This document shows, in pieces, positions 54,326 through 63,023 of a DNA stretch of 64,000 nt (its first letter is position 1; every line of letters begins with the position of its first letter). This stretch comes from Croceicoccus sp. YJ47. Its GTDB lineage: Bacteria; Pseudomonadota; Alphaproteobacteria; Sphingomonadales; Sphingomonadaceae. The stretch lies in assembly GCF_016745095.1 (NCBI RefSeq), contig NZ_CP067087.1:2902501-2966500 (forward strand). Reading direction: 5' to 3'. Below the pieces are notes generated by a model, which saw nothing but the letters and a program-made list of their open reading frames with translations, did no database searches and had not been told where the DNA came from. The position numbers were made by a program, and so were the translations under genes.

Positions 54326-54860
54326 TCGCGTGAGGGGGGCGACCGGCGATCCGGCGCCCCTGATCGTGACGGCGACTCTGCCGCCCGAGCTTTTTTCCTG
54401 GGCGCAGGGTTTGCGGCGCGCATATTTCCCGCCGGAGCGAAATCATATCGACGCGCATGTGACGCTTTTTCACGCGATTCCGCCGTCGTGCGAACGGGAA
54501 TTGCGCCATTTGCTCGCCGATGTGTGTGCGCAGACCGGGCCGGTCCCGGCCAGGCTGGAATCGGTCATGTCGCTGGGCCGGGGGACCGCCTTCAAGATCA
54601 TCAGCCCGGATCTCCTCGACCTGCGCGCCATCGTGGCGGATCGGTTCGCAGGATCGCTCACATCGCAGGACAGCCACCGCCCAAATCTTCACATCACCGT
54701 GCAGAACAAGGTGTCGGGCGACGACGCGAGGCAATTGCAGGCACGGCTTCGCAGCGATTTTTCCCCCCGCACGTTCGAGTTCATCGGGCTGGAAACCCAT
54801 TATTATCGTGGCGGCCCCTGGGAAAATGCAGCGCACTGGCGCTTTCGTAAAAAGCGGTGA
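54318..54860 (+). CDS. 2'-5' RNA ligase-like 2H phosphoesterase
   Basis: 180 residues with two H-x-T/S-x motifs (H-V-T-L-F near 47 and H-I-T-V-Q near 125), the double-His hallmark of the LigT/2H superfamily. Substrates in bacteria are uncertain (2'-5' linkages or cyclic phosphates). Coupled to the peroxiredoxin by overlap. Confidence 0.82.
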   Translation: MVDRVRGATGDPAPLIVTATLPPELFSWAQGLRRAYFPPERNHIDAHVTLFHAIPPSCERELRHLLADVCAQTGPVPARLESVMSLGRGTAFKIISPDLLDLRAIVADRFAGSLTSQDSHRPNLHITVQNKVSGDDARQLQARLRSDFSPRTFEFIGLETHYYRGGPWENAAHWRFRKKR

Positions 54861-54941
54861 GCAAAGCGGTTGACCCTTTCGAAAACCGCGCCTAAGACGC
54901 CCGCCTGTCGGGTGGTTTCGCGACCATTCGGTGCCTTTCGG

Positions 54942-55018
54942 GGCGGAGTAGCTCAGCTGGTTAGAGCAGCGGAATCATAATCCGCGTGTCGGGGGTTCGA
55001 GTCCCTCCTCCGCTACCA
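54942..55018 (+). tRNA. tRNA-Met (CAT), elongator type
   Basis: 77-nt cloverleaf with encoded CCA: acceptor ggcggag / ctccgct, D arm agctcagctggttagagc, anticodon stem gcgga / tccgc around atcataa (CAT), T arm gggggttcgagtccct. An integrase gene points at its 3' end. Confidence 0.96.
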
Positions 55019-55097
55019 TAACTCCATGCAATTGCTGGCGATTTTCGAGAGGGCGCCGTGCCGGGTTGGGCTGGTTTGCTAACCTTGTGTAAACTAT

Positions 55098-56096
55098 TCA
55101 TGCCGAAAGCCTTTCAACTAGCGATACGATCACGCGGGCTTCATCGACGTAGCGTGCCCGTATCTCTGCAACTCGCTTGGCCGTCCAACCGACGATGCGG
55201 GCAATCTGCTCATCGGTGAGTCCCTTGGTTGCCAGCCATGTGACATACGTGCCGCGCAGGTCGTGTATCGTTCGGTTGAACCCATTGGGTTTGTGGCGCT
55301 GCCAGACGCTTTCCAGCCCGCTTTCTGTCCAAGACGTTCCCCTGCTGTTTCGGAGGATCGTGCCATCGCGCCATTCGCGGTTGTCCAGGTGCGCCCGTAA
55401 TTCAGGTAAGATGGGAATAACCGCGCGCCCTCCGCGCTTGCGGGTCCGTTCCACTATCACAGCCTGATCTCCCACCTGCGCCCATTCCAGCCTTATTAAA
55501 TCGCCAAGTCGAAGCCCGGTCAGGTTCGCTAATTGCAGCGCGTCCAGAATATGGGCGGGGAAGCCTTTAACCGCAGCGACGGCTTTCCAATGGGCAGGCT
55601 CCCATATTTTATCGGACTTGTTGACGTTGTGCAGCTGCTTGATGCCTGCCGCGACGTTGATGGATACCCGGCCATTCTCCATGCCCCAGTTGAGCAAGGT
55701 TCCCATCATCACCGTGGCTTTGTCGGCGCTACGCGGCTGTTCAGCCCATTGGTTGCGCCACGCGATGATGTCGCCGCGCATTCTCCGATCCTCGAATGCC
55801 CCCAGTGTGGTCGCACCGAACCGCTCCGATATACGTGTGAGCCAAAGACGGTAATCGCGGATGGTCGATGGCTTTTTGCCGGTATATTCAGGACTAGCCT
55901 GATAATCTGCGATCAACGCATCCAGCGAATTAGCGGGCACAGCGATTCGTGCCTTCAATTCGATATCGCGGGCACGTTGCAGTTCGGGCGTGATGACAGG
56001 CTTTGCGCCTATCGCCTTGTGAATGCACGGCCCGCCCCGCCACGCATAAACATACCAGCGCAACCCTTCCTTGGACGGCTTGCTTACGATATGCAT
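55098..56096 (-). CDS. int: Tyrosine-recombinase integrase
   Basis: 332 residues from ATG 56096, one base after the previous gene's stop; a further in-frame start exists at 56135. An N-terminal arm-type binding domain (R-W-Y-V-Y-A-W-R-G-G), a core-binding domain, and the catalytic set: Arg in T-G-L-R-L-G-D-L, H-D-L-R-G-T, then G-W-T-A-K and the Tyr in R-A-R-Y-V. Intact and adjacent to tRNA-Met, so it is the element's own integrase. Confidence 0.95.
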   Translation of the reverse strand: MHIVSKPSKEGLRWYVYAWRGGPCIHKAIGAKPVITPELQRARDIELKARIAVPANSLDALIADYQASPEYTGKKPSTIRDYRLWLTRISERFGATTLGAFEDRRMRGDIIAWRNQWAEQPRSADKATVMMGTLLNWGMENGRVSINVAAGIKQLHNVNKSDKIWEPAHWKAVAAVKGFPAHILDALQLANLTGLRLGDLIRLEWAQVGDQAVIVERTRKRGGRAVIPILPELRAHLDNREWRDGTILRNSRGTSWTESGLESVWQRHKPNGFNRTIHDLRGTYVTWLATKGLTDEQIARIVGWTAKRVAEIRARYVDEARVIVSLVERLSA

Positions 56097-56097
56097 C

Positions 56098-56283
56098 TTA
56101 TGCACGACCCGCGTCCTGCGCCTTCCAGCGGTCATATTCGTTCCCCGGCGTCGCGGCTGTAGGGTAGACAGTCACACCGTCCGCGCGAATGTCAACCGCG
56201 CCGATCGCAACGCCGTATTCTTTGAGGGTGTCCAATGCCCTGCGCAGTTCTGCATCGGGTATCAGTCGGCGCTTAGCCGTCAT
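56098..56283 (-). CDS. Small phage protein next to integrase
   Basis: 61 residues, a basic helix then a short beta-rich end (D-I-R-A-D-G-V-T-V-Y-P). Located where excisionases usually lie, directly upstream of int, but no recognisable MerR-like or AlpA motif. Overlaps the preceding gene by one base. Confidence 0.65.
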   Translation of the reverse strand: MTAKRRLIPDAELRRALDTLKEYGVAIGAVDIRADGVTVYPTAATPGNEYDRWKAQDAGRA

Positions 56284-56732
56284 CAAACCGCCTCCCCATC
56301 CCATGGGATTGCCCAAAGCGGGGCTCTCGGATCCTCGGCCACATGCAGCCCGCGTTCGATGTCCCGGTGCAGGTTCACGATCGTGCTTTGCCGGGTGCAA
56401 TTGCTCGACGTGCGTGTTCCGCTCATCGTTTCCCGCGCGCAGGTTGCCAGATAGGCGAGAACGGCGGTGCGTTCTGCCTCGACCTGAGCACGCAGGACGG
56501 CAATTTTTTCCTGCAGGTGATCCCTCGCAAGATCGGCGTAACATGCCTTCGTGAAGTCCGGCGCATCGTCCTCATGTATGGCTGTCACGCCGCAATCGGG
56601 AAGTGCGTCAGACGCAAAATATCGACCTGCCTTATCCTTGATGCCGGTGTAACCCATGCTGTTCGGCGCATAGTATAGATCGCGCTTCACAAGCAGATAG
56701 CGCGGCTCCACGATTTCGCTGTTATCCTGCAT
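56283..56732 (-). CDS. Phage protein of unknown function
   Basis: 149 residues from ATG 56732. An N-terminal beta region (Y-L-L-V-K-R-D-L-Y-Y-A-P-N) then a coiled segment (L-Q-E-K-I-A-V-L-R-A-Q-V-E-A-E). No recognised domain. TGATG overlap with its downstream neighbour. Confidence 0.7.
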   Translation of the reverse strand: MQDNSEIVEPRYLLVKRDLYYAPNSMGYTGIKDKAGRYFASDALPDCGVTAIHEDDAPDFTKACYADLARDHLQEKIAVLRAQVEAERTAVLAYLATCARETMSGTRTSSNCTRQSTIVNLHRDIERGLHVAEDPRAPLWAIPWDGEAV

Positions 56733-56982
56733 GGTCGCCTCCTTCAGCGTAAACCATGACAGGCGGATGGCCTGTTCCGACGACACGCAAAATAACGCGG
56801 CCACCATTATTGAGTGCTGCCAGCTCTGCAGGAGTTGGCTCCCAAGCGGAGGTCATCGTATGGCAACCGCCCATAGTCTCGTCGCGAATGGCGAGGTGTG
56901 CGCAATCGCCATTCTTATCAGGCTCCCAGCCTTCCGGCGCGCCAAGCCACCTCGTAGATCCATTTATGCGAACAGGGATCAT
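56722..56982 (-). CDS. Small phage protein of unknown function
   Basis: 86 residues; acidic/aromatic with several G-W and T-x-W segments, two Cys. Overlaps both neighbours by 4-11 bases. Confidence 0.6.
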   Translation of the reverse strand: MIPVRINGSTRWLGAPEGWEPDKNGDCAHLAIRDETMGGCHTMTSAWEPTPAELAALNNGGRVILRVVGTGHPPVMVYAEGGDHAG

Positions 56983-57191
56983 CGTGTGGCCATCCTTTCG
57001 ATTATCGCCTGCGTCATAACGTCGAGATATTCTGCGGCGTGCTTGGGATTTGGGCGGAAGTAGAGCATCATGCCAAGCGTCAGGCTTTCCAGAACGACGA
57101 AAGCGTGCTCCTCTGTTTCAGTGCCCCTTATTATGCGTTGCAGCAGTTCGGGGACGAGTTCATTGTGCGCCTCTGATGCGTTATCCTGCAT
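56979..57191 (-). CDS. Small helical phage protein
   Basis: 70 residues, predicted all-helical (E-L-L-Q-R-I-I-R, A-F-V-V-L-E-S-L). Four-base overlap with the downstream gene. No function assigned. Confidence 0.6.
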   Translation of the reverse strand: MQDNASEAHNELVPELLQRIIRGTETEEHAFVVLESLTLGMMLYFRPNPKHAAEYLDVMTQAIIERMATR

Positions 57192-57492
57192 GGTCGGCGC
57201 TCCTGATTTGGGTGAGGGTGGCGCGGATTTTTAGAATAGCGTCACTCACGGCGTCGCGAAAACCCTCGGTGTGCAGGTTGATGGAGCCGGATGACTTCAT
57301 CGCTTCAAGCGGCAAAGCGGCGAGACATATTGTTTCCCCCGCCGTCTCCAACTTCGCCCGCAGTTCGTCGCGCTCGGCGCGGAGAGATAGGATTTCGGTC
57401 CTGGCGTCTTGGCGTTCGTCAAGAAACTCCTGAATGCCACGATCGTATCGTGTCCGGCTCAGTCGCTCCACAATGTCGGGTGTTTCAGTCAT
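57181..57492 (-). CDS. Small coiled-coil phage protein
   Basis: 103 residues with a central coiled coil (E-I-L-S-L-R-A-E-R-D-E-L-R-A-K-L-E). Overlaps the next gene by 11 bases. No known domain. Confidence 0.6.
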   Translation of the reverse strand: MTETPDIVERLSRTRYDRGIQEFLDERQDARTEILSLRAERDELRAKLETAGETICLAALPLEAMKSSGSINLHTEGFRDAVSDAILKIRATLTQIRSADHAG

Positions 57493-57787
57493 GGTGTTGA
57501 GCCTCCGGTGCGAGGGCGCGGATGGCGGCGGCTATAGTTTCAGCGCATTCGAACCAATTGGTTTCATCAAGTCCGAAAACGTCGCCGATCCCCTCGGCTT
57601 TTTTCGCCGCCCGCCCCAACGTCTCGCGCTCGAAACGGGCGAAGGCTTGAGCAAGGCTATGATGGTCAAACGAGCCTTCACGGATCATCGGCCCCTCGGC
57701 TTGTTTAGACGGAAACGGCTGCGACTTGCACCAGTCAGACGCAGCATCCCGCGCCGCCTGCGATACCGGTAGTTTCTCTTGGGTCAT
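57485..57787 (-). CDS. Small phage protein of unknown function
   Basis: 100 residues, mostly helical and Ala-rich, with N-W-F-E-C-A near the end. About 100 bases separate it from NinB; I see nothing coding there. Confidence 0.6.
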   Translation of the reverse strand: MTQEKLPVSQAARDAASDWCKSQPFPSKQAEGPMIREGSFDHHSLAQAFARFERETLGRAAKKAEGIGDVFGLDETNWFECAETIAAAIRALAPEAQHHD

Positions 57788-57885
57788 GGTGTTGTCCTAG
57801 AAAGAGGGTTTTGGGCGGCTGAAACGGGCTGTCACCCTTCGGGCCGAGCCTTCGTCTCGGCGCGTCGCGTTTCCATCCCTGCCGC

Positions 57886-58275
57886 TCATGCTGCCTGTGC
57901 TTCGCCATCGGACCACCGCACGCCGTGCTGGTCGCCGTAGGCCTGGATAAATTCGATAAGGTCGATCATCTGCGCCTTCGTCATGCGCGACGAACGGAAC
58001 CCGCGCGGGAACGGGCGACCGTCCAGCCCTTCGACAAACTGCACCTCCCACCCGCATGCATTCATGAATATGCTTTTCCAATCCTCCGGCGTGTGGCGGC
58101 GACCTTCCGGCATCGCCATGCTCACGTCCGTCAGCATCGCCCAAAGCTTGGCGTTCTGATCAAGCGTGCGCCGGGGTGGCTCGATTACCAACATGCTTCC
58201 CGCCGGGGCCTGATCGACAAGCCGGTGTGCGCGGTCGCGGTGTTCCCAAAGCTGGATCGTGTGGCCGTTACCCAT
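57886..58275 (-). CDS. ninB: NinB-family recombination protein
   Basis: 129 residues with the NinB pattern (R-T-L-D-Q-N-A-K-L-W-A-M-L-T-D, H-T-P-E-D-W-K, G-F-R-S-S-R-M-T-K-A-Q-M). Lambda NinB (Orf) loads recombinase on SSB-coated DNA and can stand in for RecFOR, which fits the nearby SSB and annealing protein. Overlaps the HNH-like gene by eight bases. Confidence 0.9.
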   Translation of the reverse strand: MGNGHTIQLWEHRDRAHRLVDQAPAGSMLVIEPPRRTLDQNAKLWAMLTDVSMAMPEGRRHTPEDWKSIFMNACGWEVQFVEGLDGRPFPRGFRSSRMTKAQMIDLIEFIQAYGDQHGVRWSDGEAQAA

Positions 58276-58609
58276 TGGCCCGCTCCCTCTGTATCTGGCG
58301 AATTTCCTGCGCCTTCGGGGACGCTTTCTGAAACGCTTCCAACAGGGCGTTCAGCGGCCGGTTCTTCCAGAACGTGCGCTCACCTTCGCGGTGCTGTTCT
58401 GCATGGCATTCCCGGCACAGGCTGACCGTTTGGAAGTCGTCCGGCTTTTGGCCCATGCCTGCCCCGCTCCCAAGCCGAACGTGGGCGACCTCGATCGCTG
58501 CCGTGGAATGACAAACGGAACAGGCGTGACCACGCACGAAAGTGCAATGTGCTTGCGAACGCCAGCGGCTAGCGCGCTTCGGCTTTTTCGGGATGCGGGG
58601 CGGAAGCAT
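58268..58609 (-). CDS. HNH-like zinc protein (Ref/DUF968-like)
   Basis: 113 residues: basic N-terminus, C-S-V-C ... I-E-V-A-H-V-R ... V-S-L-C-R-E-C-H-A-E-Q-H. This is the treble-clef Cys4/His arrangement of phage P1 Ref-type nucleases that cut at RecA filaments. The catalytic His-His region is present. Next to NinB, so recombination is likely. Confidence 0.7.
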   Translation of the reverse strand: MLPPRIPKKPKRASRWRSQAHCTFVRGHACSVCHSTAAIEVAHVRLGSGAGMGQKPDDFQTVSLCRECHAEQHREGERTFWKNRPLNALLEAFQKASPKAQEIRQIQRERANG

Positions 58610-58845
58610 CAGTCCAGCCCCAGCGCCGCTTTGTAGAGGTCCAGCACGCTTTCCATTTCGCGCCGGTCGTCGGGATTCATCGCGCGAAGGCGAACGACCT
58701 GGCGGACGATCTTCGCGTCATATCCTACGGCCTTCGCCTCGCCGTAGACTTCCTTGATGTCGTCGGCGATGCCCTTCTTTTCCTCTTCGAGGCGCTCGAT
58801 CCGCTCGATCAGCAGGCGCAGGCGGTCATCGGTTTCGGTGGTCAT
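58609..58845 (-). CDS. GapR/DUF2312-family nucleoid protein
   Basis: 78 residues from ATG 58845 (agaggaa eight bases upstream); a TTG at 58866 is an alternative. The GapR pattern is clear: L[22 protein letters not shown] then A-K-A-x-G-Y-D. Chromosomal GapR binds overtwisted AT-rich DNA ahead of replication forks; a phage copy may serve its own replication. Confidence 0.9.
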   Translation of the reverse strand: MTTETDDRLRLLIERIERLEEEKKGIADDIKEVYGEAKAVGYDAKIVRQVVRLRAMNPDDRREMESVLDLYKAALGLD

Positions 58846-58862
58846 GTCGCTATTCCTCTCGG

Positions 58863-59279
58863 TCAAAATGGGATGGAATCAGAACCAAGGTCGTCATACC
58901 CACCGCCCTGCGATCCGCTGTCGGCCTGTCCGCTGCCCCATCCACCGCCACCGGCGCTGGATTGGTTGCCGCGCGACTGGCTCCCGCCGGGCGTGCCCAT
59001 GATCGTCACATCGTTGGCCCGGCATTGCAGGTAGGTCTTGCCGTTGTGTTCGCGGGTGGACAGTTCACCGGACACCGCGACCTTGCTGCCCTTCACCAGA
59101 ATGTCGGACAGGCCCTTTGCGCCCTTTCCCCATTTGGTGACGTCGATCCATACGGTGGTCTTGTTGTCGCCGAACCCGGTATTGACCGCGACGGCAAAGC
59201 TGCACAATTCGTTGCCGCCCTGCGTCTGTTTATATTCGGCATCGCGGCCCAAATTGCCTGCGAGTGAGAGATTGAGCAT
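58863..59279 (-). CDS. ssb: Single-stranded DNA-binding protein
   Basis: 138 residues. OB fold ([25 protein letters not shown]), a Gly/Ser/Gln linker, and the acidic tail ending D-S-I-P-F that recruits partners. aaggaatt precedes ATG 59279. A phage version distinct from the host's. Confidence 0.93.
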   Translation of the reverse strand: MLNLSLAGNLGRDAEYKQTQGGNELCSFAVAVNTGFGDNKTTVWIDVTKWGKGAKGLSDILVKGSKVAVSGELSTREHNGKTYLQCRANDVTIMGTPGGSQSRGNQSSAGGGGWGSGQADSGSQGGGYDDLGSDSIPF

Positions 59280-59297
59280 TCGTAATTCCTTCTTGGG

Positions 59298-59930
59298 TTA
59301 GGCGGCTTGTTCGGTGAGTTTCTTGGCTTCCTGCTTGATCCAGCCCTTCGCGCCTTCGAATTTGGCGGCGGGCAGTTCGCGCAGGTCTTTGATTTTTGAG
59401 ACCGACAGAAACCGGTCGACCGGGAAGGCGGTGGCTTCGAACAGATTCATCAGTTCGATGCGCTGATCATCGGTGATTGTCGGCGGGGGCGGGGCGTGAA
59501 CGTTGGCCCGCTCTTTGTCGTAGAGGGCCAGCCCGAAAATGTTGCCGAAGGTCCGCGCGGCGCGCTTGAGCGCATCGGTCGCGGCCTCTTTCGTCGCGCC
59601 CTCGATCGCGTCGCCTACCTGCTTGGCAAAGCCGGAGCCGAAGCCCACGTCCTGCCGGGTTACGCCCGCCGCCGTCAGGGTGCAGACGCAGGTGTAAGCA
59701 GCCTGCCATTGCGGGTTACCCTTGCTGTCCTGCCCTTCGGAAAGGGCATCGCGGGACAGATCAATGGTGTAGGACCACCCATCGAAACCGAACACGCGGT
59801 TCAGTTCGTTCATCACGAACCAGCCTTCGAGGTAGTCGCCCTTCGGGCCGAACTTGCCTTCGGGCTTGCGAACGTTCTTCGGGTCGAGCGGTGCTTTCAG
59901 CATCGCATTCTGTGCTTCGGTGAGGCTCAT
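59298..59930 (-). CDS. Rad52-like single-strand annealing protein
   Basis: 210 residues: [18 protein letters not shown] and G[19 protein letters not shown] match the Rad52/22 family of phage recombinases. Would anneal complementary ssDNA during replication and exchange. Four-base overlap with the HNH gene. Confidence 0.9.
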   Translation of the reverse strand: MSLTEAQNAMLKAPLDPKNVRKPEGKFGPKGDYLEGWFVMNELNRVFGFDGWSYTIDLSRDALSEGQDSKGNPQWQAAYTCVCTLTAAGVTRQDVGFGSGFAKQVGDAIEGATKEAATDALKRAARTFGNIFGLALYDKERANVHAPPPPTITDDQRIELMNLFEATAFPVDRFLSVSKIKDLRELPAAKFEGAKGWIKQEAKKLTEQAA

Positions 59931-60343
59931 GCGGCTTTTCCTTTCCTATACTTACGTTGGCGCGCTGCGGTGCAAATCCGACAATCACGGGAGGCGATCT
60001 TACCTGGGCGCCAGTAAGTGTTTTCAAGGGTATAGGGGTGTCCATTGGCACACACCGCTTTCGATTGGCCTTGCTGCCGCCCCTTCCGTGCCGCGTCGCG
60101 CTGGTTTTCGCTCAAGGTTCCGGCCCACAAGTGGTCAGGGTTAACGCATTTCGGGTTGTCGCAAGTGTGGCAGATTACTTTCCCGATCGGGATCGGACCC
60201 TTTGTAAGTTCAAAGGATACCCGATGGGCTAAGCGAGAGTTGTAGCGCCCATATCCATGCCGATCGCAATAACCCTGCCAATCGAAACAGCCGTTGGGAG
60301 ACAGCCCGACCTTGCGATAAAATAGCGAATTGGTCGAAGTCAT
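59927..60343 (-). CDS. HNH endonuclease
   Basis: 138 residues. N-terminal strand pair with C-F-D-W-Q-G-Y and G-Y-G-R, then [16 protein letters not shown]-x-C-V-N-P-D-H-L-W, and a C-terminal C-A-N-G-H ... C-R-I-C zinc site. HNH_3 homing-type nuclease. It is inserted exactly between two phage genes with four-base overlaps on both sides. Confidence 0.88.
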   Translation of the reverse strand: MTSTNSLFYRKVGLSPNGCFDWQGYCDRHGYGRYNSRLAHRVSFELTKGPIPIGKVICHTCDNPKCVNPDHLWAGTLSENQRDAARKGRQQGQSKAVCANGHPYTLENTYWRPGKIASRDCRICTAARQRKYRKGKAA

Positions 60344-61002
60344 GCGGCGCGCCTTTCGGTATCAATCCGAACACCCGGCAGCTTGGCCGGCAGCGAACGC
60401 TGTGCGTATTCAGCCAGCCATTCGGTCAGGGCGTCGGGGTCGTTCTTCATCACGTGCTGCAACAGAGTCTTGCGGTCCTCGATGACGGCAATCTGCCGGG
60501 TCCGCAGGCCGGTGGGCGCGCGGTCGATCTTGTTCGCCGTCGCCTTCAACTTGCTGGCGCGTTTGAGCTGCTGTTCGGCCTCGAACCTCTGTTCCAGGCT
60601 TTCGGAAGCTTGCAGGGCATCCCGTGCAGCCTGTTCCTTCGCCTCGGCTTCCTCGCGTGCCTTGCGGGCGGCTTCGTCCTTTTCGCGCTGCTTGGCGGTC
60701 CGGTAGGGCGTCAGCAGAGCCTTGATTTCGGCGGCGGCGGCATCGAGGCGGCTTGTGACCGGCTTCCATGCAGCATCGACGGCCCGCTCCGCTTTGAGAT
60801 GCGGTTCCTTCTCGGCCTTGCGCTTGGCTTCCGCATCCTTCTTGGCGGTGCGAACATCGTCCAGCAGCGCATCGAGAGCGGCGTCCTGCTCGTCGTTGGT
60901 GACGGTCGCGCCTTCGGTGCTGTCGGAGATCAGCTTGAACAGATCCTCGACATGATCGAGCATGGCTTCATGCGGTGCGCGGTTATGGCCGATCCCGGTC
61001 AT
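60340..61002 (-). CDS. Coiled-coil phage protein
   Basis: 220 residues, overwhelmingly helical, very Ala/Glu/Lys-rich at 70-150, with a globular end. Often found beside phage annealing proteins; no enzymatic motif. Confidence 0.75.
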   Translation of the reverse strand: MTGIGHNRAPHEAMLDHVEDLFKLISDSTEGATVTNDEQDAALDALLDDVRTAKKDAEAKRKAEKEPHLKAERAVDAAWKPVTSRLDAAAAEIKALLTPYRTAKQREKDEAARKAREEAEAKEQAARDALQASESLEQRFEAEQQLKRASKLKATANKIDRAPTGLRTRQIAVIEDRKTLLQHVMKNDPDALTEWLAEYAQRSLPAKLPGVRIDTERRAA

Positions 61003-61199
61003 GCCGCTTTCCTCGACGCGCGGGCCACCTCGACGGCATCGCGGACCTCGCCGGACACGCCTACACTGCCGTCCATCATTTCGACGTAGATGCGGCCACA
61101 GGACGCCATGATGTGCTTGATGCGGTTCCTCTCCATGTATTCGCGGATGCTTCCGGCCTCATTGAAAAGCGGGTCGGGAATGGGGAGGTCATGCTTCAT
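60999..61199 (-). CDS. Small phage protein
   Basis: 66 residues from ATG 61199. M-K-H-D-L-P-I-P-D-P-L-F-N-E, then a beta-rich middle. No domain. ATGA overlaps on both sides. Confidence 0.6.
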   Translation of the reverse strand: MKHDLPIPDPLFNEAGSIREYMERNRIKHIMASCGRIYVEMMDGSVGVSGEVRDAVEVARASRKAA

Positions 61200-61330
61200 C
61201 GCGCATTCCTTTCGTTGCAGGCGCGGCGTGTTTGAGGGACAGGCGCTCCGCAGGATGGGCAGTCTCGCGTTTCGCCGTATTTGCTGGTGCAAATCAGGTC
61301 ATCGCAAACGGCGCATGCGTATCCGTTCAT
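61196..61330 (-). CDS. 44-residue zinc-ribbon protein
   Basis: From ATG 61330 (ggaatgcgcg context). Contains C-A-V-C, a further Cys, and C-P-S-C, a minimal Cys4 knuckle. Coupled by ATGA to the next gene. Confidence 0.6.
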   Translation of the reverse strand: MNGYACAVCDDLICTSKYGETRDCPSCGAPVPQTRRACNERNAR

Positions 61331-61470
61331 CGCGCATTCCTTTCGTTGCGCTCGATCCATGCCTGTGCAGCAGGCCGGGCGAGGGCGTTGGTGATTTCAT
61401 CTTGGCGGCTCATGGGCAGAAGGTCCGCAAAGCTGCGGGACGGGCGCGCGGTGGCGAAGATGCGGGTCAT
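61327..61470 (-). CDS. 47-residue phage protein
   Basis: From ATG 61470. M-T-R-I-F-A-T-A-R-P then a single helix. ATGA overlap at both ends supports it as a real link in the operon. Function unknown. Confidence 0.5.
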   Translation of the reverse strand: MTRIFATARPSRSFADLLPMSRQDEITNALARPAAQAWIERNERNAR

Positions 61471-62075
61471 TGCGGGGTGCCTTTGAGGGCTGCTCGAATA
61501 TCGATGAACCAGGTCGGCGCATCCTTAAGAGCTAAGCCGTTTGCCGGTTCTCGCCATGCCTCTCCCCACCATGAGACGATGTTGAGAACGTCAGGGGCCA
61601 CTTCGACGAGGATTTGCGTCCCATCCTTCGGGGCTTTTGCAATCGGTTGCCAGTTAACCCGCGCCGCATCGGCGGGCTGTGTGGGGGCGGCAACCGGAAC
61701 GACAAGCGCCCAATAGCCATCGCCGCGATCAGTCCACTCGCCAAACGACACGCTCTTGCCATCGGAGGTTTCGCATTCGACAAACCGCCCCGCTTCAGGT
61801 CCGGGCGGGCCATCGAAAACGATATGAATTGTTAAGGCCTGTGTGGTGCTGGTGCGGGTGTTCCATGCTGCGATGGCTTCTGCTTCAGTTGCGAAGCCCT
61901 GCGCCATTTCCTGCGTGCCGCCGTAAAAGGTTTTACAAGAGTGGCTGACGCCCCATTGGCGATACCAACCATATGGTCCAAACGTTTTGACACGATTGCC
62001 TCCACAAAAGGGGCAAGGCAGCAATTCCCGCGTCACGTCCACGCTCGCGCCGGTTTCGTTCGTATCGGTCATCAT
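61467..62075 (-). CDS. Lar-like restriction alleviation domain fused to DUF551
   Basis: 202 residues from ATG 62075 (or 62072). The first half is a Lar-type zinc domain (L-P-C-P-F-C-G-G, C-K-T-F, A-I-A-A-W-N-T-R). The second half is DUF551 (W-Q-P-I-A-K-A-P-K-D-G-T, W-W-G-E-A-W). Rac-prophage Lar reduces type I restriction; DUF551 is a phage domain of unknown role. The Cys content of the second Lar pair is incomplete. Confidence 0.8.
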   Translation of the reverse strand: MMTDTNETGASVDVTRELLPCPFCGGNRVKTFGPYGWYRQWGVSHSCKTFYGGTQEMAQGFATEAEAIAAWNTRTSTTQALTIHIVFDGPPGPEAGRFVECETSDGKSVSFGEWTDRGDGYWALVVPVAAPTQPADAARVNWQPIAKAPKDGTQILVEVAPDVLNIVSWWGEAWREPANGLALKDAPTWFIDIRAALKGTPQ

Positions 62076-62350
62076 TTTACTCCCCATTCTGCATCGCGTT
62101 TCGCCTGCATTTCCGCGCGCTCGGCGAAGGTCAGCGGCGGCTCGCCCTCGCACATGGCGCTGAACGCATCGGCGGCTGCGTCGTTTGCCTCGTCCTGCGT
62201 CATGGTGCGCCATCCGGTTCGGTCGCATTCGGTGCAGTCCTCTTCGGTAAGCTGAACGCGGCTGTTGAATGCCCATCGGCGTGGAAGCCACCCGTTGCCA
62301 TTGCAGGCAGGGCACTCGATTTCGGGGAGGTCAATCGTGTCGGCCATCAT
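62072..62350 (-). CDS. DnaJ-type zinc-finger phage protein
   Basis: 92 residues from ATG 62350. Two C-x-x-C-x-G-x-G-like knuckles (C-P-A-C-N-G-N-G-W and C-T-E-C-D-R-T-G-W) as in DnaJ's central domain, without a J domain, then an acidic helix. TGATG overlap. Confidence 0.7.
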   Translation of the reverse strand: MMADTIDLPEIECPACNGNGWLPRRWAFNSRVQLTEEDCTECDRTGWRTMTQDEANDAAADAFSAMCEGEPPLTFAERAEMQAKRDAEWGVK

Positions 62351-62475
62351 CAAAATCCAATCTCGAAAATGATCAGGTAGAGGCCCAAGAAGAGCAGCCC
62401 GATCAGGGCGGCAGCGACGGCGCCGGTTTCGCGGCGGTGCTGGCGGCGAAGGCGGCGATCATCGCGGCGGGTCAT
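62350..62475 (-). CDS. 41-residue single-helix membrane protein
   Basis: From ATG 62475: a very basic start (M-T-R-R-D-D-R-R-L-R-R-Q) followed by one membrane helix (A-A-L-I-G-L-L-F-L-G-L-Y-L-I-I-F). Overlaps its neighbours at both ends. Confidence 0.6.
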   Translation of the reverse strand: MTRRDDRRLRRQHRRETGAVAAALIGLLFLGLYLIIFEIGF

Positions 62476-63023
62476 TGGCTGGACTCCGCACGGACGCGCT
62501 TATCTCGCAGGGATTTGCCGACGCTCTCGATAAAAATCTCCCGCGTCCATTCTGGCGGCAGTCTATCGAAGGCATGCCCGATGGCTTCATCCAGCGGATC
62601 GACCGGCTTCGGTAGGGCGTCGAGCGCAGTTCGGAATGCTCGAAGGTCGGCGTCCACCTTCGCCGGTCTGTTCGCAATGGCGGCAGAACGACCGTTCCAG
62701 AGGATCGAAGCGGCGTAGTCGATAACGCGCCCGCCAGCGCGCAAAGCCTCCACCAATTCCGGCGGCACCGATTGCGACTGCGCGGCGGCATCAGCGATGC
62801 CAGCGTAATACGGGTGATCGGTGGGAAGGCGGAAAGTCGAACTGTCGCGGCGGCTGTAAATGGACACCGGGCCGGGTATCTCCGCGCCCCATTCAATCGC
62901 ATCGGCCAGACGTTCATCCTGAGGCGGTTGGCGCCGCTCCCGGCATGTCGGGCAGGGGATCATTTCAAGCTCGGACTGCACTTCGCGACGGCCCTTGCAG
63001 GTGGGGCAGGTTTCGTTTGTCAT
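62472..63023 (-). CDS. Zinc-ribbon phage protein
   Basis: 183 residues. N-terminal C-P-T-C-K-G-R ... C-P-T-C-R-E-R zinc knuckles, then a long helical body without a known domain. ATGA overlaps both neighbours. Confidence 0.65.
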   Translation of the reverse strand: MTNETCPTCKGRREVQSELEMIPCPTCRERRQPPQDERLADAIEWGAEIPGPVSIYSRRDSSTFRLPTDHPYYAGIADAAAQSQSVPPELVEALRAGGRVIDYAASILWNGRSAAIANRPAKVDADLRAFRTALDALPKPVDPLDEAIGHAFDRLPPEWTREIFIESVGKSLRDKRVRAESSQ

